Assembly: GCA_947591315.1 (NCBI GenBank)
Contig: CANQDD010000007.1
Span: 1 to 64,000 of the forward strand
DNA: 64,000 nucleotides
Reading direction: 5' to 3'
Origin: an uncultured Clostridia bacterium
Lineage (GTDB): Bacteria > Bacillota > Clostridia > UBA1381
Shown: piece after piece, positions 33,946 to 42,109 of the stretch
Position numbering within the stretch: the first letter of the stretch is position 1
How the letters are laid out: every line of letters starts with the position of its first letter
Program-made: the position numbers and the translations under genes
Notes under the pieces: model-generated
Database searches by the model: none
What the model was told of the DNA's origin: nothing
The model's input: the letters and a program-made list of their open reading frames with translations, nothing else

Positions 33946-36225
33946 TCATCGGCGAACCGGCTGCGCCGTTTCGGTATTATCGGTCAATTCAAAGCTGTTT
34001 TTAATAACATCGACCTGCTCAAACATTTCTCTGTACTCCACCGCGATTACAACGTCCTCCTCGTCATGGTCTGCCCATACGGGGTATTGCACATCTGTTG
34101 GAATTTCATAAATATAAGCGTAATTTTCACCGCGATACAGCAGCTCGCTTCCTCCGAGCATATTTAGCAGTTCGTCCGCCGCCTCCGGCGATACACGTTC
34201 CACTCTGCACAAGGTTCCCGCTCCGTATTTGTCATAGGTCGCTTTTTGAATAAAACTATAGCTTGTTCCATCATCAGACTTTTCCGTATTAACTATATAT
34301 TTACCGCTCCAGCTGTCGGGGATTTTAACCGAAAATCCTTCGCCGATAAACTGCTGCGCACCGTAAACTTCATCGTATGTATTGGTGATTATCGGCTTCA
34401 TTCCTTCGCCGGACCCGTTCGTCGGGAACGTCACCCAATCCGCCGCCGTAATTATTGCGAAAAATGCTTCATCGGTTCCTGTGGGATTTATCTCCCACTC
34501 GTCGGGACGAATACATTTCTCGCCGCGGAAGTTTTGTATATAGTTTACGCCCTCGAATATCCTCGTAAAATTTTCAATGTTGCGCCACGAGTTTGTAAAC
34601 AGCCTGTGCTTTGTTTCCAATTCCTGATTTTGCGTGGAAACAACAAGAATGACTTTACCGTTGTTGTCCGTAACGATGCGCTTTACCTTTTTACCGGGAT
34701 TTTCGCTTGTGTACTTATCCTGCTCTGCGGCAGTGCCGATTACGGCCTCCTCGCCTTTCGCGTAATAGCTTTCGGGGTCGGTCGGCTTTATGACGTTCAG
34801 CCTGAAATCCGCGAACGACGAATAATACTGCATAATTGCCATAAAGCTTTCTATCGGCGCGTACATCACGCCGTCCGCGATTACGGGACGGTTATTCGAC
34901 GCGTACATTTCACGTTCGCCGAATGTTATCGAGGTGAAAGAACCCTCATTAGCGTCAAAGCTGAAATATCTGAAATAGCTGCCCTCCGTTCCCGTAGGGA
35001 TTGGGGACATTTCCTCGTCCTCCGGCACCGTTACCGTCGCAACGCCGTTAGCGTAGGAAATATCGGTGTATCCGAAGCCGTTAAGCGTTTCGCGCAGCGG
35101 CAGATAGTAGTCGCCATTGTAAATAAACGGCTCGTGCGCGGTTTCAACCAGCCTGTCACCGTCGTAAATTTCGTATTTTATAACGTTTCCGTCATTATTG
35201 TTGCCGCCGCCGAGCACTCCGTCGGCGAGCACACCGCCCGCGAACACCGCCGCGGCAGTCATAACGACCGCGAGACACGCGGACAGTGCGCGTGTTGCTT
35301 TTCCTATTATCCTTTTATCCTTAATCATAGTAAATCTCCTCCTTAAAACCCTTTTACCGCCCGTCATTCCCGTTGTGAGTGGAACGGTGCGTTTGCCGTT
35401 TGAAAGGAGAGCGAGAATGGTATCAATGTAGCCTGCTTCCTCGCCGCGCGTCATGCCCGACGTCACAGCCGCGTCGCATGAGATTTCACATTCCGTGTTC
35501 ACGCGCGCCGCCATAAAATACACCGCCGGATTGAACCAGTGGACGCACTTCACAACGGCGGCAAGCCACTTGTAGAGAATGTCGCCGCGCCTTAAATGCG
35601 TCGTTTCGTGCAGCAGCACGTAATGAAGCTGCTCGTCGTTTAAGTCCGCGTCCGGCATCAAGAGTGTCGGACGGAACACACCGACTATCAGCGGCGACGC
35701 GATACCTCCCGAGCGGCGCACCGTCACGCGCCGTTTCGTGTACCGTGCAAGCTGCGGCAGGTCGGTGACGTATGAGGATTTCCTCATTCTGCGGCAGAAC
35801 AGCGCGTAACCCGTAAGCCTTGCCGCGAAAAGCGCGGCTGCCGTGATAACCCATACGTACGCGAGCGCGTTCAATACGTCGTCAGCCTTCGCGCCAAGCG
35901 GTTTGCCCGACGCGCGCACGGGTTCAGCTTTTACCGGCGCGGCTTCCGTTTGTTCCGCTGCCTGTACCTGCGCGGCGTTATCCGTCGCCGCCGCGTCGGT
36001 TTCGGTTACGGTTACGGGTGCGGGCTGTGCGGCTTCACGCACGCGGTGCGGCAGCGAAATACGTGCCGGACACAGCATGACGACCATTACCGCAAGCCAT
36101 ACGTAATAATTCCAGCCCGCCGAGAACCGCCGCCGTGTGAACGGGTGCGCGAGCGCGATTATAAGCGTCAGCGCGCCGCCAGCGAGCGAGGTCACAAGCG
36201 CGGCTTTGAATATTTCCGTCATCAT
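33946..36225 (-). CDS. BlaR1/MecR1-type M56 metalloprotease sensor with copper-amine-oxidase-N-like domain
   Basis: 759 residues. The N-terminal M56 membrane protease has helices near 9-28, 38-52, 121-142 and 222-240, zinc motif HETTH at 206-210 and the downstream ECEISCD glutamate (E247). After another helix (about 309-334) the extracellular part lacks a penicillin-binding domain. Instead it carries a copper amine oxidase N-like (stalk) domain (YNGDYYLPLRETLNGFGYTD, then VTVPEDE) and an uncharacterised region to the end. In the BlaR1 paradigm, ligand binding outside triggers cleavage of the BlaI-type repressor inside. It starts right after that repressor gene, so the two form one operon. The signal is unknown and is probably not a beta-lactam. 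Confidence 0.88.
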   Translation of the reverse strand: MMTEIFKAALVTSLAGGALTLIIALAHPFTRRRFSAGWNYYVWLAVMVVMLCPARISLPHRVREAAQPAPVTVTETDAAATDNAAQVQAAEQTEAAPVKAEPVRASGKPLGAKADDVLNALAYVWVITAAALFAARLTGYALFCRRMRKSSYVTDLPQLARYTKRRVTVRRSGGIASPLIVGVFRPTLLMPDADLNDEQLHYVLLHETTHLRRGDILYKWLAAVVKCVHWFNPAVYFMAARVNTECEISCDAAVTSGMTRGEEAGYIDTILALLSNGKRTVPLTTGMTGGKRVLRRRFTMIKDKRIIGKATRALSACLAVVMTAAAVFAGGVLADGVLGGGNNNDGNVIKYEIYDGDRLVETAHEPFIYNGDYYLPLRETLNGFGYTDISYANGVATVTVPEDEEMSPIPTGTEGSYFRYFSFDANEGSFTSITFGEREMYASNNRPVIADGVMYAPIESFMAIMQYYSSFADFRLNVIKPTDPESYYAKGEEAVIGTAAEQDKYTSENPGKKVKRIVTDNNGKVILVVSTQNQELETKHRLFTNSWRNIENFTRIFEGVNYIQNFRGEKCIRPDEWEINPTGTDEAFFAIITAADWVTFPTNGSGEGMKPIITNTYDEVYGAQQFIGEGFSVKIPDSWSGKYIVNTEKSDDGTSYSFIQKATYDKYGAGTLCRVERVSPEAADELLNMLGGSELLYRGENYAYIYEIPTDVQYPVWADHDEEDVVIAVEYREMFEQVDVIKNSFELTDNTETAQPVRR

Positions 36226-36228
36226 AGC

Positions 36229-36606
36229 CTATTCCTCCCTGTCGTCGAAAATAGCCCTCAATTCCTTTACATCCTCCTCGGAAAGCGCTTCCTCCTCGAA
36301 AAGCGACGCGGCAAGCTCTTTTGCCGAGCCGTCGTAGAGCGACCGTATCAGCGACCGCGTCTGCGCGCGGCGGTAGTCGCGTTTGGATATAAGCGGCGTG
36401 TAATAATACATGTTGCCGCGCTTTTCCGACGTGACCGCGCCCTTTTCGCAAAGCCGCGTGAGGAAGGTGGAAATCGTCGTGCGCTTCCAGCCCTTGCTTT
36501 CAACGGCTTTACCTATGTACTGCGTGTTTACGGCTTCTCCCGCTTTCCACAGAACCTTCATTATCTCCAGTTCCGCTTCTCCTATACTGATATTTCCTGA
36601 CGTCAT
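36229..36606 (-). CDS. BlaI/MecI/CopY-family transcriptional repressor
   Basis: A 125-residue repressor. The N-terminal winged helix (ISIGEAELEIMKVLWKAGEA, RTTISTFLTRLCEKG, YYYTPLISKRDY) is classic for BlaI/MecI, and the C-terminal helical dimerisation region carries the segment cleaved in relatives. It overlaps its own operator logic: two TACA-N4-TGTA-like boxes lie at its promoter, and a second promoter with the same boxes lies in front of the membrane protein gene at 38.6 kb. The protease gene follows after a few bases. Expected to repress both units until the sensor is triggered. Confidence 0.92.
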   Translation of the reverse strand: MTSGNISIGEAELEIMKVLWKAGEAVNTQYIGKAVESKGWKRTTISTFLTRLCEKGAVTSEKRGNMYYYTPLISKRDYRRAQTRSLIRSLYDGSAKELAASLFEEEALSEEDVKELRAIFDDREE

Positions 36607-36623
36607 AAGAAATACCCACCTTT

Positions 36624-36673
36624 CTACACGTGTAGTCTACTGTTATTCTACACTGGTAGTCGGGATTTGTCAA
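36624..36673 (-). promoter_or_regulatory. BlaI-type operator and promoter of the sensor operon
   Basis: On the minus strand TTGACA, 17 bases, TAGAAT. Box CTACCAGTGTAG (36648-36659) overlaps the -10 and a perfect palindrome CTACACGTGTAG (36624-36635) lies 24 bases further on, in the leader. Confidence 0.85.
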
Positions 36674-36730
36674 GGGGTTTGGGGAAATTTTTTTGAAATA
36701 AAAAGACCTCGTGGGGGTGCGACTGCGAAA

Positions 36731-37012
36731 GGCCCCCTTGTCAAAGGGGGCTGTCGGCAGAGCCGACTGGGGGATTCCTTTTTGTTGTTATAATGAATCC
36801 CTCCACCGCCTTCAGCGGTCCCCCTCCCTTTGACAAGGGAGGCTAGCGGGCGAACACGGTTCGCCCCTACGTAATCGGGCTGTCGAGGGCGCCAGCCCCT
36901 ACGGCGCATGAATTTCAAATTACGGGTGTAGGGGACGGCGTTTTGCTACGGCATACGAGCATAGCTCTATGCCTACAACACATATGTGTTGTTCACCTCG
37001 ACGTCCCGCACC
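36731..37012. repeat. Mosaic palindromic repeat region
   Basis: Fills most of the 419-base gap between the repressor and the DUF6056-like gene. A composite inverted repeat (36731-36843, both arms containing CCCTTGTCAAAGGG) is followed by hairpin modules ending in CCCCTACG, a block ending GGTGTAGGGGACGGCG, and GACGTCCCGCACCTAC. Between the last two lies an extra block of about 54 bases (36941-36995) with an 18-base perfect palindrome ACAACACATATGTGTTGT (36975-36992) that is absent from the related copy at 38.9 kb. Confidence 0.7.
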
Positions 37013-37025
37013 TACGTATAACACC

Positions 37026-38621
37026 CTATTGAACAAATTCAAGCGTGTCACATTCGGGGATATATGTCATCTCTGTGCCGATTTTATCCGCCAACTCCCT
37101 AATCGGTACGCACACCTCGCCGCCAATGTTAAAGGTCTTTGAAAAATCCTCGCGGCTGACTTTACCCTCGCAGTTAAATATCCTTACCGCCCGTTCAAGC
37201 GGCACATACGTCACATCACAGGCGCAGGAGTGTATGCAAGGTAAATCCGACGGTGCGCCGTTTATGATAACGTCGGTGTTCCATGTTAAAATCATGTTGT
37301 CGTGAAAACAAGCCGGCACGCTTATATATGTAAAGCGCGGAGGAAGTATGGACTTGTCGCTGTATATTCTCCCGCGCTCTCCGACTTCGGCATGATACGT
37401 CTGCGCCGCGCCGTGTAAATCATTGTACGCCAAAGAGAAATTTGTATTCGGCGCCTGAAAAAACAGCGATACTGCAAACATCACCGCGCCCGCCGCGCAT
37501 ATTGCCCGCCTTAACCCTTTTCGGGGTTTAATATCTTTTAATCTGCCTGATATGTAACCTACGGCATAAAATGAGTTCCCGAACATAAAAAATATGTACG
37601 CGAGGTAAAACAGATTTTTTATCCGCGGTATATTACAGTCGTTCATGGCGTAAAGCGGCGGAACGTACAGCGAGGCAAGCAGTCCGAACGACACGGCGAG
37701 AACGATAATCGGATTGAGGCGGTATGTTCTTTGTCCGTCACGCGAAAAAACAAAAGCGGCGGCGCACAGTATAAGCGCCCCTATAATTGCCGCGTTGGTA
37801 TAGCGTACAATGTCCGAAGCAGCATGACACAGCGCGGATATTACCGCGCCCAGCGGCGGCAGAGTATCAAACACGGCTTGTCGTACGGCGTTGCCGGGCG
37901 CCGCCATACTGATTATAAGTCCTGCGGCGGCGAAAAGCGTTATAAGCGCGTTCTTTACAACGGCTTGCGCCGTATCGCGCGAAAGCGCCCTGTAAGCGGT
38001 GATAACAAACGACGTAAGGCAGTACGTCAGCGAGGTTAAATAATTGCCGCCCGTCACAACAAAGGCAAGTAAGCATTGCGCGGCAACGGTTATTGTTTTC
38101 GTATTTTTATTTGTGATTTGCGTTATGACCGCGAGAACCGACAGGCACCAAAAAATAATATAATGCACGCCGCCGTTCCACCAGAATATGCCCTCCGCAG
38201 CCGACGGGAGGAATTGTACCGATAAAAGCGCGGTCACGCTGCCGATAAGTATTTTCCCCGAGCGGCTCATACCGCGCGCGGAATTTAAGGCAAAAAATAT
38301 CGGAACAACAACCGCAACGAGCATCACAAACGGCGTAATTATATAAAGCCTGCCGTCAAAAACGCCCGGCTGCAGCGAAAACAGAATAACCGAGCTGTAC
38401 GTACCCTGCCAGTTCATATATGTATATCTTAAATTTTCCGCCAGCGCTTTGATCACGCCCAAAAACCCCGTCCCCGTAAGCAGCGCGTAATGCACGGGTG
38501 CGCCGTATCCGAAATCGTCTGCCGACGGAGACGTGTACGGCGCGAGCATTATAAGCGGAATCAGGGAGAGTAAAAATAACGCCGCCGTTATCGCAGCCGC
38601 ATATTTGATAGCTTTTCTCAT
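37026..38621 (-). CDS. DUF6056-like polytopic membrane protein with extracellular copper-amine-oxidase-N-like tail
   Basis: 531 residues. About eleven helices, with an early SADDFGYG motif, MNWQGTYSSVI and WNGGVHYI that recall DUF6056 and GT-C-type glycosyltransferase-like proteins (acidic residues in the first external loop). The last about 85 residues form a copper amine oxidase N-like domain (VIINGAPSDLPC, TYVPLERAVRIF, VCVPIRELADKIGTEMTYIP, TLEFVQ). The ATG at 38621 has GAGAGG upstream. The promoter carries two BlaI boxes spaced exactly as at the neighbouring blaI-type gene, so it is the apparent target of that circuit. Enzymatic function is unproven; a lipid-linked sugar transferase acting on the envelope is one possibility. 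Confidence 0.75.
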   Translation of the reverse strand: MRKAIKYAAAITAALFLLSLIPLIMLAPYTSPSADDFGYGAPVHYALLTGTGFLGVIKALAENLRYTYMNWQGTYSSVILFSLQPGVFDGRLYIITPFVMLVAVVVPIFFALNSARGMSRSGKILIGSVTALLSVQFLPSAAEGIFWWNGGVHYIIFWCLSVLAVITQITNKNTKTITVAAQCLLAFVVTGGNYLTSLTYCLTSFVITAYRALSRDTAQAVVKNALITLFAAAGLIISMAAPGNAVRQAVFDTLPPLGAVISALCHAASDIVRYTNAAIIGALILCAAAFVFSRDGQRTYRLNPIIVLAVSFGLLASLYVPPLYAMNDCNIPRIKNLFYLAYIFFMFGNSFYAVGYISGRLKDIKPRKGLRRAICAAGAVMFAVSLFFQAPNTNFSLAYNDLHGAAQTYHAEVGERGRIYSDKSILPPRFTYISVPACFHDNMILTWNTDVIINGAPSDLPCIHSCACDVTYVPLERAVRIFNCEGKVSREDFSKTFNIGGEVCVPIRELADKIGTEMTYIPECDTLEFVQ

Positions 38622-38646
38622 GATAGAACCTCTCATTTCTGTAATT

Positions 38647-38696
38647 CTACACGTGTAGTCGGATATCATTCTACATCTGTAGTCGTATTTTGTCAA
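38647..38696 (-). promoter_or_regulatory. BlaI-type operator and promoter of the DUF6056-like gene
   Basis: TTGACA, 17 bases, TAGAAT on the minus strand, with boxes CTACAGATGTAG (38671-38682, over the -10) and CTACACGTGTAG (38647-38658). The 24-base box spacing and the downstream perfect box are identical to the 36.6 kb site, and flanks upstream of the -35 are also similar. Confidence 0.85.
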
Positions 38697-38727
38697 GAGG
38701 TTTGGGGAAATTTTTGGGAAAAAGTAT

Positions 38728-38957
38728 GACCCCCTCTATGAGGGGGTCGAAATCTTTGATTTCGGGGGGTGTATAATTCACAAACAACACCCCCCTAAAC
38801 TTGCAAGCAAGTTTAGACCCCCTCGGAGAGGGGGTCTTATACTGGCGGCCAATGACCGCCCCTACGTAAACGGGCTGTCGAGGGCGCCAGCCCCTACGGT
38901 GCATGAATTTCAAATTACGGGTGTAGGGGACGGCGCCCTCGACGTCCCGCACCTACA
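38728..38957. repeat. Mosaic palindromic repeat region, second copy
   Basis: Fills the gap between the BlaI-boxed promoter and uxuA. Two GACCCCCTC...GAGGGGGTC hairpins (from 38728 and ending 38836) enclose two further hairpins; CCCCTACG modules and the GTGTAGGGGACGGCG ... GACGTCCCGCACCTAC block follow, closely matching 36.85-37.01 kb. Confidence 0.7.
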
Positions 38958-38970
38958 CCCGTCATGTACA

Positions 38971-40038
38971 TTATTTATTACTCTTTTCTATCGCTTCCCA
39001 CAGACCGTTAAGGTACGTTGCTCCGAGAGCGCGGTCATACAATCCGTAGCCGGGCATGGCGACTTCGTCCCAAATCATTCTGCCGTGGTCGGGGCGTATC
39101 GGTCCGTCAAAGCCTATATCGTAAAGCGCCTTCATTATCTCGTACATATCAAATGTGCCGTCGCTGGACAAATGCGCCGCTTCCTCAAAGTCGGTCGGAG
39201 AGTTGAATTTGAGGTTCCTCACGTGCGCGAAATGTATTCTGCCTTTGAGCGAGCGTATCATATCGGGAAGGTCGTTTTCAAGGTTCGTGCCGTACGAGCC
39301 GGAGCAGAACGTCACGCCGTTATGCACATCGTCCACCATGCTCATCATGCGCAGAATATTCTTTTTGTTTATGATAATTCTCGGCAGCCCGAACACGCTC
39401 CACGCGGGATCGTCGGGGTGTATCGCCATTTTGATATCGTACTCGTTGCAGACGGGCATTATTTTTTCGAGAAAGTATTTAAGGTTCTGGAACAGCTTTT
39501 CATCGTCAACGTCCTTGTACATCTCGAAAAGCTCCTTGACGCGCGCCATTCTCTCGGGCTCCCAGCCGGGCATTACAGTGCCGTTCATGTCGCCCGAAAT
39601 GCTCTCGAACATCTTTTCCGGCACGATTTTGTCTATGTCGTCCTGATTGTACGCGAGTACCGTGCTGCCGTCCGGGCGTTTGCGCGCAAGCTCGCTTCTC
39701 GTCCAGTCGAACACGGGCATAAAGTTGTAGCACACGAGATGTATACCCTCTTTGCCGAGGTTTTCAAGCGTTTCTATGTAGTTCGCGATGTATTTGTCAC
39801 GCTCCGGCGTGCCGACCTTAATCGCGTCGTGAACGTTCACGCTCTCGATGCCGCTAACGTGCAGTCCCGCCGCCTCGACCTCATCGATCATCGCGCGTAT
39901 GCGCTCCCTTGACCAGACCTCGCCGGGCTGCGTGTCGTAAAGCGTCGTTATAACGCCCGTCACGCCCGGTATTTGTCTTATCTGTTTAAGTGTTACGGTG
40001 TCGAATTTGCTGCCGTACCAGCGCAGTGTCATTTCCAT
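38971..40038 (-). CDS. uxuA: Mannonate dehydratase
   Basis: A 355-residue TIM-barrel enzyme that dehydrates D-mannonate to 2-keto-3-deoxygluconate in glucuronate catabolism. It begins MEMTLRWYG and contains GIESVNVHD, MPVFDWTRSELA, the metal-site histidine in MAIHPDDP, the cysteine in VTFCSGSYGTN, HFAHVRN and RPDHGRM, all diagnostic for UxuA. AAAGGGAG precedes the ATG. Last gene of the GH42-GH35-uxuA operon. Other uronate genes (uxaC, kdgK, eda) are not in the window. Confidence 0.95.
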   Translation of the reverse strand: MEMTLRWYGSKFDTVTLKQIRQIPGVTGVITTLYDTQPGEVWSRERIRAMIDEVEAAGLHVSGIESVNVHDAIKVGTPERDKYIANYIETLENLGKEGIHLVCYNFMPVFDWTRSELARKRPDGSTVLAYNQDDIDKIVPEKMFESISGDMNGTVMPGWEPERMARVKELFEMYKDVDDEKLFQNLKYFLEKIMPVCNEYDIKMAIHPDDPAWSVFGLPRIIINKKNILRMMSMVDDVHNGVTFCSGSYGTNLENDLPDMIRSLKGRIHFAHVRNLKFNSPTDFEEAAHLSSDGTFDMYEIMKALYDIGFDGPIRPDHGRMIWDEVAMPGYGLYDRALGATYLNGLWEAIEKSNK

Positions 40039-40059
40039 TTTTATACTCCCTTTCTCAAA

Positions 40060-42108
40060 TTAAAACTCTCTGTAAAAGTCGTCCTTCATTTCCGACACGG
40101 CGATGTAGCACTCTTTTCCGTATATGAGGCTGCACGGCACGCGCCACGTCACGCCGCTGTAAAAGTTGTCGGCGGCAAGCTTGCCGTCGGCGTAAAGCTG
40201 CAATACGTCGCCCTCAATATTGATCTCGGCAAAGCCGCCGTCGCCGTCTGCGGTGATTTTCTTCCATGTTATTTCACGCTCGCCGCCGATCGAGAGCTGC
40301 TCCTTGTACCGCGGCTCGAACGGCGCTTCGCTCACGTCCTCTATCGTGACGTTCGCCTTGCGTTCGGGCTGATTTATCGTGAAGCTCTCAAAACCCACGC
40401 CGTTCCACTTCTCGCACTCATACTCGCCGTTTTCGGCTGAATACACGCTGCCGCCCATCGTGTACAGGTCGCAGCCGCCGCCTATATGGAGAACGCCGCC
40501 GAGCCTGCGTAAAAATCTTGCACGGTCGTAATCGAGCGTGACGATACGGGTATTGTTGTAGGTAAAGTCGTTTACGTTTGTGAATTTCTTTCCGTCCGCG
40601 AACTCGTACTCCGCGTCAACATTCGGTATTTTCGCGAAGAAGTACGCGCCGCCGTCGGTGCAGAGCGGCTGCGCCGTCGCGTAACGCAAGGTGTTGCCGC
40701 CCACGCGCATATTAAACGGCATGAAAAAGCTCACATCGCCCTTTACGTCTATCGGTGGAAATTCAACCTTGCCCGTGTCTATCACAACGTCCGCAAGGTC
40801 GTCGAGCGCGCCGTACTGCTGGTGATGGTTGATGAATACGAAGCCGCTCTCACCGTCGGTTCTCATGCTGTAACGAAGCGACGAGTTGTCCGTCGGTTCC
40901 GGCGATGTAACGGCGTCCACCGCCTCCATAGGCGCAAGCACGTCTCCGAAATCGGCGGCGAACAGGTGGAGCATATTCAAAAGTCTGTACTGCTCCCTCA
41001 CCTCGCCGTACTCCGACAGCGGCGCCTGAAAGTCGTATGACAGGATCGGGTAGTCGTTCGGGTAACCCGTCGCGCGCGACTCGTTGAGCGTGGACAGCTT
41101 GCCTATCTTGTTTGTGCCGCCGTGGTACATGTAGTAGCCTATGAGGTTGTTTCCGCTGCCGAGCTTTACGAGCGACAGCGCGTAGGTGTCCATCGGCGAG
41201 ACTATCGGTCGGCGGTGATGCGTCGGCTGTATGCCGCCGCCGAGCTCGCACGTCGCGAACGGGTAACGCTCGTAAGGCAGCCGCCAGCCGTTGTCGTCCT
41301 TTCCTTCAATCAAATCCGCGCCTATCGCGCAGTCGTTGCGCATACGGTTAAAGACGAAGTGCGGCGTCGGTCCGAGCGGTCTTGTGTGGCGCGACCACGG
41401 CGTTGTGACGTACGCTCCGAAAACAGGCACGACCTCGTCGACCGGTATTTCCGCGCCGTAGACGCTGTTCCAGCCGGTCACGGTGTAGAGCGGCGCAACC
41501 AAGCCGCATTCCACGGCGATTTTTTTTAGCTCCGCGAGGTGATCCGCGCCGTCGATGTACTCGTTTTCAAGCTGCACCGCGATTATGTTACCGCCGTCCT
41601 TGTAGAAAAGTCCCTTTACCTCGTCGTATATGCGCGAGTACCATTTGCGCACAAGCGCGAGGTACTCGTCGTTGTTCGTTCTTATCTCGAACGGCTTCCG
41701 CACAAGCCAGTCGGGAAGTCCTCCGTTGCGGCACTCGCCGTGCGCCCACGGGCCGACGCGTATCACAACGTCAAGTCCCGTTTCGCGCGCGTCCTCGATA
41801 AACGCGCGGACGTCGTTGTCGCCCGAAAAATCGTAAACGCCCTCCGTTTCCTCGTGGTAAATCCAGAAAATGTAGGTCGAAACTATCGTAATTCCGCCCG
41901 CCTTCATTTTGGCAAGCTCCTTTTTCCAGTTACCGCGGCTGTCGCGCGAAAAGTGGTACTCGCCCATCACGCCGATAAACGGCTTGCCGCCGCGCGTGAA
42001 GTAGAGGTTCGTGAGGTTTATTTCCTCGCCTTCGGGGTTCGCGCCGCCGAGGTTTAAGTGGTTCTCCATGAGCTTCGAGGGCTTATATTCCTTAAACGTG
42101 TATTTCAT
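40060..42108 (-). CDS. GH35 beta-galactosidase family protein
   Basis: A 682-residue glycoside hydrolase of family 35. The barrel shows GEYHFSRDSRGNW, GGITIVSTYIFWIYHE, VIRVGPWAHGECRNGG-like, acid/base E183 in QLENEY and nucleophile E288 in ATCELGGG; C-terminal beta domains follow. No signal peptide, so it is probably cytoplasmic and acts on imported oligosaccharides, likely beta-galactosides from rhamnogalacturonan side chains (inference). It starts directly after the GH42 stop, and GGGAGAG inside the end of that gene serves as its ribosome site. Confidence 0.92.
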   Translation of the reverse strand: MKYTFKEYKPSKLMENHLNLGGANPEGEEINLTNLYFTRGGKPFIGVMGEYHFSRDSRGNWKKELAKMKAGGITIVSTYIFWIYHEETEGVYDFSGDNDVRAFIEDARETGLDVVIRVGPWAHGECRNGGLPDWLVRKPFEIRTNNDEYLALVRKWYSRIYDEVKGLFYKDGGNIIAVQLENEYIDGADHLAELKKIAVECGLVAPLYTVTGWNSVYGAEIPVDEVVPVFGAYVTTPWSRHTRPLGPTPHFVFNRMRNDCAIGADLIEGKDDNGWRLPYERYPFATCELGGGIQPTHHRRPIVSPMDTYALSLVKLGSGNNLIGYYMYHGGTNKIGKLSTLNESRATGYPNDYPILSYDFQAPLSEYGEVREQYRLLNMLHLFAADFGDVLAPMEAVDAVTSPEPTDNSSLRYSMRTDGESGFVFINHHQQYGALDDLADVVIDTGKVEFPPIDVKGDVSFFMPFNMRVGGNTLRYATAQPLCTDGGAYFFAKIPNVDAEYEFADGKKFTNVNDFTYNNTRIVTLDYDRARFLRRLGGVLHIGGGCDLYTMGGSVYSAENGEYECEKWNGVGFESFTINQPERKANVTIEDVSEAPFEPRYKEQLSIGGEREITWKKITADGDGGFAEINIEGDVLQLYADGKLAADNFYSGVTWRVPCSLIYGKECYIAVSEMKDDFYREF

Positions 42109-42109
42109 G

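Noticed and set aside
33749-33949. Open frame of 66 codons on the minus strand across tRNA-Asp
   Set aside because: It is antisense to the tRNA and its terminator; this is a well-known false protein translated from tRNA complements.
36731-36843. A CRISPR array among the short repeats
   Set aside because: The repeats are palindromic modules without regular spacing or unique spacers, and no cas genes are present.
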